From: Phascolarctobacterium faecium DSM 14760 | Lineage (GTDB): Bacteria > Bacillota > Negativicutes > Acidaminococcales > Acidaminococcaceae | Direction: 5' to 3' | Length of the DNA stretch: 64,000 bases | NCBI RefSeq assembly: GCF_003269275.1 | Contig: NZ_QLTS01000004.1 | Span: 62,001-126,000 of the forward strand | Shown here: piece by piece, positions 34,941-43,195 of the stretch | Layout of the letters: each line of letters begins with the position of its first letter | Numbering within the stretch: position 1 is the stretch's first letter | Made by a program: the position numbers and the translations under genes | The notes under the pieces: generated by a model | Seen by the model: only the letters and a program-made list of their open reading frames with translations | Told to the model about the DNA's origin: nothing | Database searches by the model: none

Positions 34941-34944
34941 TTTT

Positions 34945-35020
34945 GCCTCGGTAGCTCAGTTGGTAGAGCAAAGGACTGAAAATCCTTGTGTCCACAGTTC
35001 GATTCTGTGCTGAGGCACCA
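34945..35020 (+). tRNA. tRNA-Phe (anticodon GAA)
   Basis: 76-base cloverleaf with acceptor GCCTCGG/CTGAGGC, anticodon GAA in GGACTGAAAATCC, and an encoded CCA. Confidence 0.96.
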
Positions 35021-35025
35021 TTTAT

Positions 35026-35100
<75 letters not shown>

Positions 35101-35105
35101 GTTAA

Positions 35106-35179
35106 GGCGACATAGCCAAGCGGTAAGGCAGAGGTCTGCAAAACCTTTATCCCCAGTTCGATTCTGGGTGTCGCCTCCA
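35106..35179 (+). tRNA. tRNA-Cys (anticodon GCA)
   Basis: 74-base cloverleaf with acceptor GGCGACA/TGTCGCC, anticodon GCA in GGTCTGCAAAACC, U discriminator and encoded CCA. Confidence 0.96.
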
Positions 35180-35185
35180 CTTTTT

Positions 35186-35274
35186 GCCGGGGTGGCGGAA
35201 CTGGCAGACGCAAGGGACTTAAAATCCCTCGGGGAGTGATCCCCGTACCGGTTCGATTCCGGTCCTCGGCACCA
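35186..35274 (+). tRNA. tRNA-Leu (anticodon TAA)
   Basis: 89-base tRNA with a long variable arm (CTCGGGGAGTGATCCCCGT), as expected for leucine; anticodon TAA in GGACTTAAAATCC; encoded CCA. Confidence 0.96.
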
Positions 35275-35331
35275 TTATTTTTATGGTGAATGCAAGCAGT
35301 ACAACTACATAGTCAAGCAAGAGATTGACGG

Positions 35332-35357
35332 AGCGTCCCGCATCGGACGCTTTTTTT
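35332..35357 (+). terminator. Terminator of the plus-strand tRNA cluster
   Basis: Seven-base GC-rich stem (35332-35338 with 35345-35351) followed by seven T residues. Confidence 0.85.
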
Positions 35358-35380
35358 ATTATTTAATTTTAGGATTTGAA

Positions 35381-36658
35381 ATGAAAGCGGTGAGAAATAT
35401 GGTGAATAGTTTTGCAGAATTGAAGGTTTGTGCTGAAACGGTTGAGCTGCTTAAGCAAATGGGTATTAAAAAGCCGATGCCTGTTCAGGAACAGGCTATA
35501 CCGGCCTTATTTGCAGGCCGTGATGTTATCGCAAGAGCGCAGACAGGTACTGGTAAAACACTGGCATTTTTAGTACCGATGGTAGAACGTCTGGATGCGG
35601 CTAAGCCTTTTGTACAGGCGTTGGTGATTACGCCGACTCGTGAACTGGCGCAGCAGATAGCAGTAGAGCTGAAGAAGTTATTGGGCGGAAGTGAAGTAAA
35701 GGTGCTTGCGGTTACCGGCGGCCGTGATTTTGAGGCGCAGAAGCATAAGCTGGACGGCAAAAGCCATGTTTTGATCGGTACGCCGGGGCGTCTTTTAGAT
35801 CATATTCGCAAAGGCAATACTAACCTTGGCGGAGTTAAATATCTGGTTTTGGATGAAGTTGATGAAATGCTTAAGCAGGGCTTTATTGATGAAGCTTCGG
35901 AGCTTATCGCAATGACTGATCCGGAACGGCAGACTATGCTGTGCAGTGCTACCTTATCAGAGGAAGTGCAGAAGCTTGGTAAACGTATTACCCGTAATTG
36001 TGCTTTGATCGATATTGACCCTAATAAAGCAACGGTTGAAAATATCAAACAGATCTGCATCAAAACTACGGACGAATATCGTAATAAGGCTGTTGCTTCA
36101 TTAATAGACCGTTACAATCCTTATCTGATGATTGTTTTTTGCTTCAGCAAAGAACGCACAAAAGAATTGGGTGAGTGGCTGGGAACTCAGGGATATAATG
36201 TAGATGTGCTGCATGGTGAGATGTCGCAGGCCAAACGCAAAACAGTAATGAAAGCCTTCCGTGAGGCCAAGCTGCAGGTCCTGGTTGCCAGTGATCTGGC
36301 TGCACGTGGGCTGGATATCGAAGGCGTGACTCATGTCGTTAATTATGATATACCGCATGACGTAGACTGGTATGTGCATAGAATAGGACGTACTGGGCGT
36401 GCCGGTAACGAGGGGATTGCAGTTACCTTATACACTGCTGAAGAAGTAAAATGGCTCAAAAATATTGAAAACAAGCTTGATGTGAAAATGGAACGGCAGA
36501 ATTTAGACGGCAAAACGATAGCCCGTCGTGAGCATGCGCCAGTACAGAAAAAACGTAAGGCAGAAGCTGCTAAACCGAAACGCGGTAAAAAAGCTGTCGT
36601 GGATAAACGTAAAGCACCTAAGACCGGCTCTAACCGCCGTCAAAATAAGAATAAATAA
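35381..36658 (+). CDS. DEAD-box ATP-dependent RNA helicase (CshA-like)
   Basis: Unwinds RNA in mRNA decay, ribosome assembly or cold adaptation. The 425-residue core has motif Q (PMPVQEQAI), motif I ARAQTGTGKT near residue 51, Ia PTREL, Ib TPGRLLDH, motif II DEVDEML (DEVD instead of DEAD), motif III SAT, and motif VI HRIGRTGR near 335. A lysine/arginine-rich tail from about residue 385 is probably an RNA-binding extension. The start is uncertain: ATG 35381 or 35399; the latter lies behind GGTGAG and matches the family start better. Confidence 0.92.
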   Translation: MKAVRNMVNSFAELKVCAETVELLKQMGIKKPMPVQEQAIPALFAGRDVIARAQTGTGKTLAFLVPMVERLDAAKPFVQALVITPTRELAQQIAVELKKLLGGSEVKVLAVTGGRDFEAQKHKLDGKSHVLIGTPGRLLDHIRKGNTNLGGVKYLVLDEVDEMLKQGFIDEASELIAMTDPERQTMLCSATLSEEVQKLGKRITRNCALIDIDPNKATVENIKQICIKTTDEYRNKAVASLIDRYNPYLMIVFCFSKERTKELGEWLGTQGYNVDVLHGEMSQAKRKTVMKAFREAKLQVLVASDLAARGLDIEGVTHVVNYDIPHDVDWYVHRIGRTGRAGNEGIAVTLYTAEEVKWLKNIENKLDVKMERQNLDGKTIARREHAPVQKKRKAEAAKPKRGKKAVVDKRKAPKTGSNRRQNKNK

Positions 36659-36682
36659 GTGTGAGAAAGTGAGGGGACTGTT

Positions 36683-37915
36683 ATGCAGGCGATAAACAAA
36701 GAAAGAGTAGCCGGACTGTTACAGGGGCTGGCGCAATTTGGCAAAACAGAACACGGAATCACAAGATTGGCTTATACGGCAGAAGACAAAGCAGCGCAGG
36801 AATGGCTGCTCAAGCAGATACAGGACTTACAGCTGAAGCTGTCTGTAGATGCTGTTGGTAATGTCTTTTTGCGTCGTGAAGGTAAAAATACTGATTTGGC
36901 GCCTGTTGCCATGGGTTCCCACATCGATACTGTCGTGCAGGGTGGTGCCTATGATGGTACTGTAGGTGTTGTAGGTGCTTTAGAAGTACTTTATATGCTG
37001 CAGGATGAAGAACTGGAGCGGCCGATTGAGGTTATTATTTTCAGGGCAGAGGAATCAAGCCGTTTTGGCTTTGCTACCATCGGCAGTAAACTGATGGCCG
37101 GTGTTGGCGACCCTGATAAATTCTCGGGCGCTGCCAAAGAAGGTGCAGTGACTTTTAAAGAAGCACTGACAGAATGGGGCTGTGACCCTGCTGCCTACAA
37201 ACAGGCACGTAAAGCAGCAGGCTGCTTTAAAAGTTTTTGGGAAATACATATTGAACAGGGTAAGGTACTGGAAGAAACAGGTGAACACATTGGTATCGTT
37301 CATAATATTGCGGCGCCGACGCGGTTTAAAATCATTGTCGAAGGTATAGCTGATCATTCCGGAGCCACTCCCATGGGTTTTCGTAAAGATGCGCTTGTAA
37401 GTGCGGCCAGGCTTGTTATAGCCATTGAAGAAGCTGCAACTAATGAAGCGGAAAGTGGCACGGTAGCTACAGTTGGTGTTTTGGATGTAGAGCCGTCTTC
37501 GATCAATGTAGTTCCTGGCAAGGCTACCTTGTGGGTAGATTTGCGCGGAGTAGATGAAGAAAGTATCAACTGTGCCTTGAGCGATATTCGTGATGCGGTT
37601 TCAGAAATTGCTAAAAATGACAGTATTACTATCACTATGGATATGCTGACAGCCGATAATCCTGTCGCTTTGTCGGAAGAGCTGGCAGCAAAGCTGGATG
37701 TTATCTGTGCGGCGAAAGGTATCGCTTATCGCCATATGAACAGTGGAGCCGGCCACGATGCTATGCACATGGCTAAACTGGCTCCTGCAAGTATGCTGTT
37801 TGTCCCTTGTAAAGGCGGCATTAGCCATAACCCGGCAGAATATGCTGACAACGAAGATATTTGTCTGGCGATCGAGATTTTGGCGGAAGCTGTAAAAGAA
37901 GAAGCATCTGCTTAA
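36683..37915 (+). CDS. M20-family amidohydrolase (N-carbamoyl-L-amino-acid hydrolase / allantoate amidohydrolase type)
   Basis: Binuclear-metal hydrolase that removes carbamoyl or ureido groups from amino acids or allantoate. The 410-residue protein shows metal-ligand regions GSHIDTVVQGGAYDGTVG (near residue 77), FRAEESSRFG (near 119, catalytic Glu), a dimerisation domain with IADHSGATPMG near 223, and GAGHDAMHMAKLAPASMLFVP near 352. The substrate within the family cannot be decided from sequence. RBS GAGGGG. It lies 24 bases after the helicase gene and ends at a terminator. Confidence 0.85.
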   Translation: MQAINKERVAGLLQGLAQFGKTEHGITRLAYTAEDKAAQEWLLKQIQDLQLKLSVDAVGNVFLRREGKNTDLAPVAMGSHIDTVVQGGAYDGTVGVVGALEVLYMLQDEELERPIEVIIFRAEESSRFGFATIGSKLMAGVGDPDKFSGAAKEGAVTFKEALTEWGCDPAAYKQARKAAGCFKSFWEIHIEQGKVLEETGEHIGIVHNIAAPTRFKIIVEGIADHSGATPMGFRKDALVSAARLVIAIEEAATNEAESGTVATVGVLDVEPSSINVVPGKATLWVDLRGVDEESINCALSDIRDAVSEIAKNDSITITMDMLTADNPVALSEELAAKLDVICAAKGIAYRHMNSGAGHDAMHMAKLAPASMLFVPCKGGISHNPAEYADNEDICLAIEILAEAVKEEASA

Positions 37916-37971
37916 AAAGTAAACCAAACGATAAAAACAGGCTGAGAAGAAAAATAACTGTAAAATCTGCT

Positions 37972-38010
37972 GCAAAGCAGTCCTGCTAAGGCAGGGCTGC
38001 TTTGCTTTTT
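37972..38010 (+). terminator. Terminator after the M20 hydrolase gene
   Basis: 15-base stem (37972-37986 with 37991-38005, with a G-U pair) and loop TAAG, followed by a T-tract. Confidence 0.85.
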
Positions 38011-38076
38011 TACTTTGTTCGTAATATAATTATAATGATATAGAATTTTCATTTTTCAATTTGAGGAGACGATAAC

Positions 38077-39543
38077 ATGGAAGAAGTGCGTGTGCGTTTT
38101 GCACCCAGCCCAACGGGTTATTTACATATCGGTGGAGCAAGAACAGCTTTATTTAACTGGCTTTTTGCTAAAAAACATAATGGTAAGCTGGTGCTGCGTA
38201 TTGAAGATACTGATACTGAACGGTTGAAAGAAGACAGCGTAAGCCAAATACTTACCAGTTTGAAATGGCTTGGGCTGAACTGGGATGAAGGACCTGAAGT
38301 AGGCGGTGAAGTGGGTCCATATTACCAATCAGAGCGTCGTGAGATTTACAGCAAGGTTGCCGAACAGCTGTTGGAAGAAGGTAAGGCGTATTATTGCTTC
38401 TGTACTTCGGAAATTTTGGAAGCAGAACGCGAGAAACAACGTGCGGCCAAACAGCCGTTCCGTTATGCCCGCACCTGCCGAGATTTGCCTGTCGAGGAAG
38501 CAAAGGCCAGAGCAGCTAAGGGTGAGCCTTATTCCGTACGCATTAAAATACCTACGGAAGGAAACCTGACAGTACATGATCTGATCCACGGCGACGTTAC
38601 TTTTGATTTAACGCAATTTGATGATTTTGTCATCGTTAAAACTAATGGTATGCCGACCTATAATTTTGCTGTGGTCGTTGATGACCATTTAATGCGCATC
38701 AGTCACGTGCTGCGTGCCGAAGAACATTTATCCAATACTCCTAAGCAGGTACTGCTTTATGAGGCCTGTGGTTTTGCTGTTCCTAAATTTGGACATATGC
38801 CGATGATACTTGCTCCTGACCGCAGTAAGTTAAGTAAACGTCACGGCGCAACTTCTGTTGAAGAATTCCGTGAACAGGGGTATTTACCGGAAGCAATTGT
38901 AAATTATCTGACTCTGCTGGGCTGGGCTCCGGGCAACGAAGAAGAAATTTTCTCGCTGCAGGACACTGTGACTCAGTTTGAATTGGAAAAAATGTCGAAA
39001 AAGGCAGCCGTTTATGATACGAAAAAACTTACATGGATGAACGGACAATATTTATCAGCATTGCCGCTGGAAGCAGTTCTGCCTGAGGCAAAAATCTTCT
39101 TCATCAAATCCGGCCTGGTAGATGAAGCATGGCTGGAGGCAAATAAAGATTATTTTGCCCGTTTGGTAGACGTAGTGCGCGTACGTGTCAAAACACTGCA
39201 GGAAGTTGTTGAAGCCGCAGAATACTTCTTTAAAGAGGTAGAAAGCTATGATGAAAAAGGGGTCGGCAAGCATTTTAAACCGGAAGCAGCCGAGCTCTTA
39301 ACTGTCTGCATCAATGCGCTTGAAGCGTTAGAGACTTTTGATCTTGCCAGTACGGAAGCCGCTTATAATAAGATTGCCGAAGAGCAGGGATTATCACTGG
39401 GAAAAGTTGTGCATCCGACACGCTTGGCTCTGACAGGTCGTACTGTAAGCCCGGGCTTATTTGATGTTATGGTGCTGCTGGGGAAAGAAACTACCTTGAG
39501 CAGAATGCGCAAGGCTGTTCAATATATCAAGGCCTTAGCTTAA
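38077..39543 (+). CDS. gltX: Glutamyl-tRNA synthetase
   Basis: Charges tRNA-Glu (and tRNA-Gln in organisms using the amidotransferase route). Class I enzyme of normal length (488 residues): HIGH-type motif in PTGYLHIGGART (residues 10-21), zinc-region cysteines CFCTSEI near residue 108, KMSKS-type KLSKRHG near residue 252, and a C-terminal helical anticodon-binding domain. RBS GAGGAG. It precedes a secreted inhibitor-like gene by 34 bases. Confidence 0.96.
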   Translation: MEEVRVRFAPSPTGYLHIGGARTALFNWLFAKKHNGKLVLRIEDTDTERLKEDSVSQILTSLKWLGLNWDEGPEVGGEVGPYYQSERREIYSKVAEQLLEEGKAYYCFCTSEILEAEREKQRAAKQPFRYARTCRDLPVEEAKARAAKGEPYSVRIKIPTEGNLTVHDLIHGDVTFDLTQFDDFVIVKTNGMPTYNFAVVVDDHLMRISHVLRAEEHLSNTPKQVLLYEACGFAVPKFGHMPMILAPDRSKLSKRHGATSVEEFREQGYLPEAIVNYLTLLGWAPGNEEEIFSLQDTVTQFELEKMSKKAAVYDTKKLTWMNGQYLSALPLEAVLPEAKIFFIKSGLVDEAWLEANKDYFARLVDVVRVRVKTLQEVVEAAEYFFKEVESYDEKGVGKHFKPEAAELLTVCINALEALETFDLASTEAAYNKIAEEQGLSLGKVVHPTRLALTGRTVSPGLFDVMVLLGKETTLSRMRKAVQYIKALA

Positions 39544-39577
39544 ATCAAAAATATTTATTGAAAGAGGTGCGACGCTG

Positions 39578-40438
39578 ATGAGAATACTGGGGATCTTACT
39601 GTGCTGCCTGATACTGGGATTAAGTACTGTAGCTTTTGCCGAGCAACCAACAACTGTTTTCAGCAAAGTTGTTGCGACAAAGAATATGCAGGGCGAGATA
39701 CCGGAGATTGATGGTCTGAGATATACTAATCTTCAAAAAAGTGTTAACGGCATTTTGAACAGCAAAGTCAAAGACTTGCTGGCGCAGGTTGGCGGCAGCG
39801 GTACAGTCAGCTATGAAGTGAAGCTGAACCGTCCCAGCTTAGTCGGTATTTTGCTGAAAGCGACTAACGGCGGCCGTACTGCTTATCAGGCTGTAAATTT
39901 AGATATGACTACCGGCAATGAGTTCAGCATTCGCGATTTTGTTGGCGAAGGCAATGCCGTACATGAAATTTTAGGCGCTTATGAAGGCGTGTTATTTGCT
40001 GATAACGGTATTTATACGCGTACCAGCAGTGGTGCTGCTTACAGTAATTTTGTTTCTTATAGTAAATTGTTTCCGTTGCTGCGTACAGGCGAAGCAGGCC
40101 GTTTACTTACGGTATATGGATTGACTCGTGCTGTTGAGGATAAGGTCGTAACTGTGAAGGCCGGAGAGCTGCTGGCTTTACAGTTGGAATCCAATCGTAC
40201 AACGGGCTATTCCTGGTTTGTAGAGGGTAATGGTTATGCTGGTCAGTTTTATGAACTGGGACGTTCTTATGTTTTGCCTGGTAATGCTGCCAACAACCGG
40301 ACCGGAATGCCTGGATTAGAAATAATTGTTTTCGGTGCCCAGGAGCCGGGCGAATACAAGGTGAATATGGAATATAAGCGTGCCTGGGAAAAAGGCAGCG
40401 GCTTTGACAAATTCAGCTTTACTGTTAAAGTATTGTGA
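39578..40438 (+). CDS. Secreted protein with C-terminal chagasin-like (I42) protease-inhibitor domain
   Basis: The 286-residue product has a signal peptide (cleavage after AFA, residue 21). Residues ~25-185 resemble DUF4163/DUF3298-type extracytoplasmic domains (YTNLQKSVNGILNSKVKDLL, later TTGNEFSIRDFV). From about residue 190 there is a chagasin/I42 pattern: GELLALQLESNRTTGYSW (the NPTTG loop as NRTTG) and YKRAWEKG (the RPW loop as RAWE). Such domains inhibit papain-like cysteine proteases; a protective role in the periplasm is inferred. The fusion is unusual. RBS GAGGTG before ATG 39578. Confidence 0.65.
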   Translation: MRILGILLCCLILGLSTVAFAEQPTTVFSKVVATKNMQGEIPEIDGLRYTNLQKSVNGILNSKVKDLLAQVGGSGTVSYEVKLNRPSLVGILLKATNGGRTAYQAVNLDMTTGNEFSIRDFVGEGNAVHEILGAYEGVLFADNGIYTRTSSGAAYSNFVSYSKLFPLLRTGEAGRLLTVYGLTRAVEDKVVTVKAGELLALQLESNRTTGYSWFVEGNGYAGQFYELGRSYVLPGNAANNRTGMPGLEIIVFGAQEPGEYKVNMEYKRAWEKGSGFDKFSFTVKVL

Positions 40439-40453
40439 TAACGGAGGTCTGAG

Positions 40454-40699
40454 ATGGAAAAAACTGCCGTTACCGTGAAAATTTTTAATGATGAATATAC
40501 TTTAAAGACTGATTTGCCGCGTACTGATGTGGACGCGATTGCGGCAATGGTCGATAAAAAAATGCAGAAACTGGCGACAAGCCAGCATTTGGTCACAACT
40601 TCCAAAGTCGCTGTATGGGCGGCGTTGGATCTGGCGGGAGAGTTATATACCTTACGTCGTGAATATGAAGCCTTGCTGAAAGCGGCGAAGGATATTTAG
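40454..40699 (+). CDS. zapA: Cell division protein ZapA
   Basis: Small FtsZ-ring-associated protein that bundles FtsZ filaments. The 81-residue protein begins VTVKIFNDEYTLKTD, the beta-hairpin N-terminal domain, followed by a long C-terminal helix (ALDLAGELYTLRREYEAL) for tetramer formation. Length and pattern match Firmicute ZapA. It lies 15 bases after the previous gene and 18 before the U32 gene, in the common zapA-U32-mutS2 neighbourhood of this lineage. Confidence 0.85.
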   Translation: MEKTAVTVKIFNDEYTLKTDLPRTDVDAIAAMVDKKMQKLATSQHLVTTSKVAVWAALDLAGELYTLRREYEALLKAAKDI

Positions 40700-40717
40700 A
40701 GAAGAGGTTTTTAGTTA

Positions 40718-43186
40718 ATGAAAAAGCAAACCATCGAACTGCTCGCTCCTGCCGGGAGCTGGGAAGCGTTGGAAGCGGCGGTGAATGCCGGTGCTGATGC
40801 TGTATATATGGGCGGCAAAGCTTTTGGCGCACGTCAGTATGCCAGTAATTTTGACCGTGAAGAAATGCAGAAGGCTGTTTACTTTGCTCATATGCACCGT
40901 GTGCGGCTGTATATCACTGTCAACACGCTGGTCGATGACAGTGAGCTGGGCGAATTGGCTGATTATCTGCTGTTTTTGAGTAATGTGGGCATCGACGGTA
41001 TTATCGTACAGGATCTGGGTGTGATCCGTCTGGCCCGGCAAATAGTGCCGGACCTGCCTTTGCATGCCAGTACGCAGATGACGGTTACTAATTCCGAGGG
41101 TGTTAAGCTTGCTGCTGAAGCCGGTATGGAACGTGTTGTTCTGGCGCGCGAGTTGAGTCTGGAAGAAATAAATACGATCTGTCATGGCACAGATACAGAA
41201 ATAGAAGTTTTTATTCATGGAGCTTTGTGCGTATGTTATTCAGGTCAATGTTTGATGAGCAGCCTGATCGGCGGTCGCAGCGGCAATCGCGGACGTTGTG
41301 CTCAGCCGTGCCGTCTGCCTTATAAGCTGGTCAATGAAGCAGGAGAAGATCTGCTGAGCGGCAAAGACGCAGGGCAATATCTTTTGAGTCCTAAGGACTT
41401 GAATACTTTGGATATTTTACCGCAGCTGATCGAAGCCGGTGTAACATCCTATAAAATCGAAGGACGTATGAAGCGTCCTGAATATGTAGCCGTAGTTGTC
41501 GATGCTTATCGCAGGGCTATCGACAGTTATCTTGGCGGTGATTACCAGGTTCCGGAAGAAGATTTTGCCAATATTGAACAGATCTTTAATCGTGATTTTA
41601 CAAATGCTTATCTGCTGGAGCGGCCCGGCAGGGAAATGATGAGCGACCGCCGGCCAAACAATCGCGGTGTTTTGGTGGGGCGTGTTGTTAAGCTTGATAA
41701 AGCTGCTAACAAAGCGACACTGAAACTTGATAAAGAATTGCATTTGGATGATGGCTTAGAGTTTTGGGTCAGCGTGGGTGGTCGTGTTGGCACTACTGTG
41801 ACGTCACTTTTGCAGAACGGACAGGAAGTAGCTGTGGCTGCCGCAGGTTCTCAGGTCACTATCGATGTGCCGCATGGCATTAAAATGAATGACCGTGTTT
41901 TCAGAACCTTTGATAACCGTCTGATGACATATGCCGCACAGTTCTTTGGTGAGAAGGCCAAACGCCGTATCCCTGTAAGTGCTTTAGTAACAGCAAGAGC
42001 AGGCAATCCAATGACGGTGCTGCTGACTGATGACGAGGGCAATACAGGCTATGGTGAAACGCAGTTTATTGTAGAAGCTGCCCGCAAGCATGCTTTAAAT
42101 GAGGAAACTGTGCGTAAACAGGTAGATCGACTGGGCACGACTGAATATGAGCTGTCAGACTTGGTGCTGGAATGTGATGAAACCGTAATGGTGCCGATGA
42201 GCGAGATCAACGAGGCTCGCCGTTTAGCTGTCGAAGCTTTAGATACTGCACGTCTGGAGGCTTTTGCACCGATGCGTGTACAACGTCATAAAGTTCCGCG
42301 TGATCTGGTTCCTGCAGAAAAAATCAGCCGCAGTAAACATGCGCTTTTGACTGTGCATGCCGATACTGTTGCTAAAGCACAGGCTGCTTTGGCAGGAGGC
42401 GCTGATTATATTATTTTTGGCGGGGATATTTTCAGCAGCAGGCAGCTGCCGAGGCAGTCTTATGCCGAAGTTGCCGGTCTTGCTCAAAATTATGGTAAAA
42501 AATGGGCCATAGCGACACCGCGTATTGTTAAAGAAGGACAGCTGCCTTATTTTGCAGAGCTGTTTGCCTATTGGCAGCAGTTGAAGCCCGATGCTGTTTA
42601 TATCAGCAACAACGGCTTGTGGCAGCTGGCGCAGCAATACAGCGGGCTGTCTTTGTGGGCCGATATGTCTTTGAATATTTATAACGATCAGAATTTGGAA
42701 TTCTGGCGTGAACAGGGCGCCGTGGGAGCAACCCTGTCAGCCGAGCTGACAATGGCGCAGGTAGAACATTTAGCCGCAGTCAGCCCCGTTCCTGTGGAAT
42801 GTATGGTGCAGGGTCGGATTGAAATGATGGTTTCGGAATACTGTGTAGGCGGCAGCTTTTTAGGTGATCTGCATCAGGGCGCCTGTAAATTTAACTGCCG
42901 GGAGCAGTTGTTTTTGAGTGACCGCAAGGATGCGAAGTTTCCTATAGTTACCGATCAGAACTGCCGAATGCATATTTTAAATGCGCATGACCTGTCGATG
43001 CTGACCAATATCAAGCATATGGAAAGTATCGGCGTTGGCCGGCTGCGTTTAGACGCGCGTAATTATACTAATGAAGAAACTGCATCATTGGTAACGCTGT
43101 ATAAGGAAGTGCTGCGAGGTGACCGCGAAGTTGCGGAAAACCTGCCGCATACGACCAGGGGGCATTATTTCCGCGGCGTATTATAA
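40718..43186 (+). CDS. U32 peptidase family protein (RlhA-like, with DUF3656)
   Basis: U32 proteins include RlhA, needed for hydroxylation of a 23S rRNA cytidine; most are not true proteases. The 822-residue protein has the TIM-barrel N-terminus (LLAPAGSWEALEAAVNAGADAVYMGG) and the U32 signature with cysteines around residues 170-195 (ALCVCYSGQCLMSS, then GRCAQPCR), which in the family hold an iron-sulfur cluster. A second region near residues 690-740 has further cysteines (VEYCVGG-like, GACKFNCRE). Long two-domain architecture is usual in Firmicutes. The exact substrate is inferred. Confidence 0.85.
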   Translation: MKKQTIELLAPAGSWEALEAAVNAGADAVYMGGKAFGARQYASNFDREEMQKAVYFAHMHRVRLYITVNTLVDDSELGELADYLLFLSNVGIDGIIVQDLGVIRLARQIVPDLPLHASTQMTVTNSEGVKLAAEAGMERVVLARELSLEEINTICHGTDTEIEVFIHGALCVCYSGQCLMSSLIGGRSGNRGRCAQPCRLPYKLVNEAGEDLLSGKDAGQYLLSPKDLNTLDILPQLIEAGVTSYKIEGRMKRPEYVAVVVDAYRRAIDSYLGGDYQVPEEDFANIEQIFNRDFTNAYLLERPGREMMSDRRPNNRGVLVGRVVKLDKAANKATLKLDKELHLDDGLEFWVSVGGRVGTTVTSLLQNGQEVAVAAAGSQVTIDVPHGIKMNDRVFRTFDNRLMTYAAQFFGEKAKRRIPVSALVTARAGNPMTVLLTDDEGNTGYGETQFIVEAARKHALNEETVRKQVDRLGTTEYELSDLVLECDETVMVPMSEINEARRLAVEALDTARLEAFAPMRVQRHKVPRDLVPAEKISRSKHALLTVHADTVAKAQAALAGGADYIIFGGDIFSSRQLPRQSYAEVAGLAQNYGKKWAIATPRIVKEGQLPYFAELFAYWQQLKPDAVYISNNGLWQLAQQYSGLSLWADMSLNIYNDQNLEFWREQGAVGATLSAELTMAQVEHLAAVSPVPVECMVQGRIEMMVSEYCVGGSFLGDLHQGACKFNCREQLFLSDRKDAKFPIVTDQNCRMHILNAHDLSMLTNIKHMESIGVGRLRLDARNYTNEETASLVTLYKEVLRGDREVAENLPHTTRGHYFRGVL

Positions 43187-43195
43187 GGAGTAATT

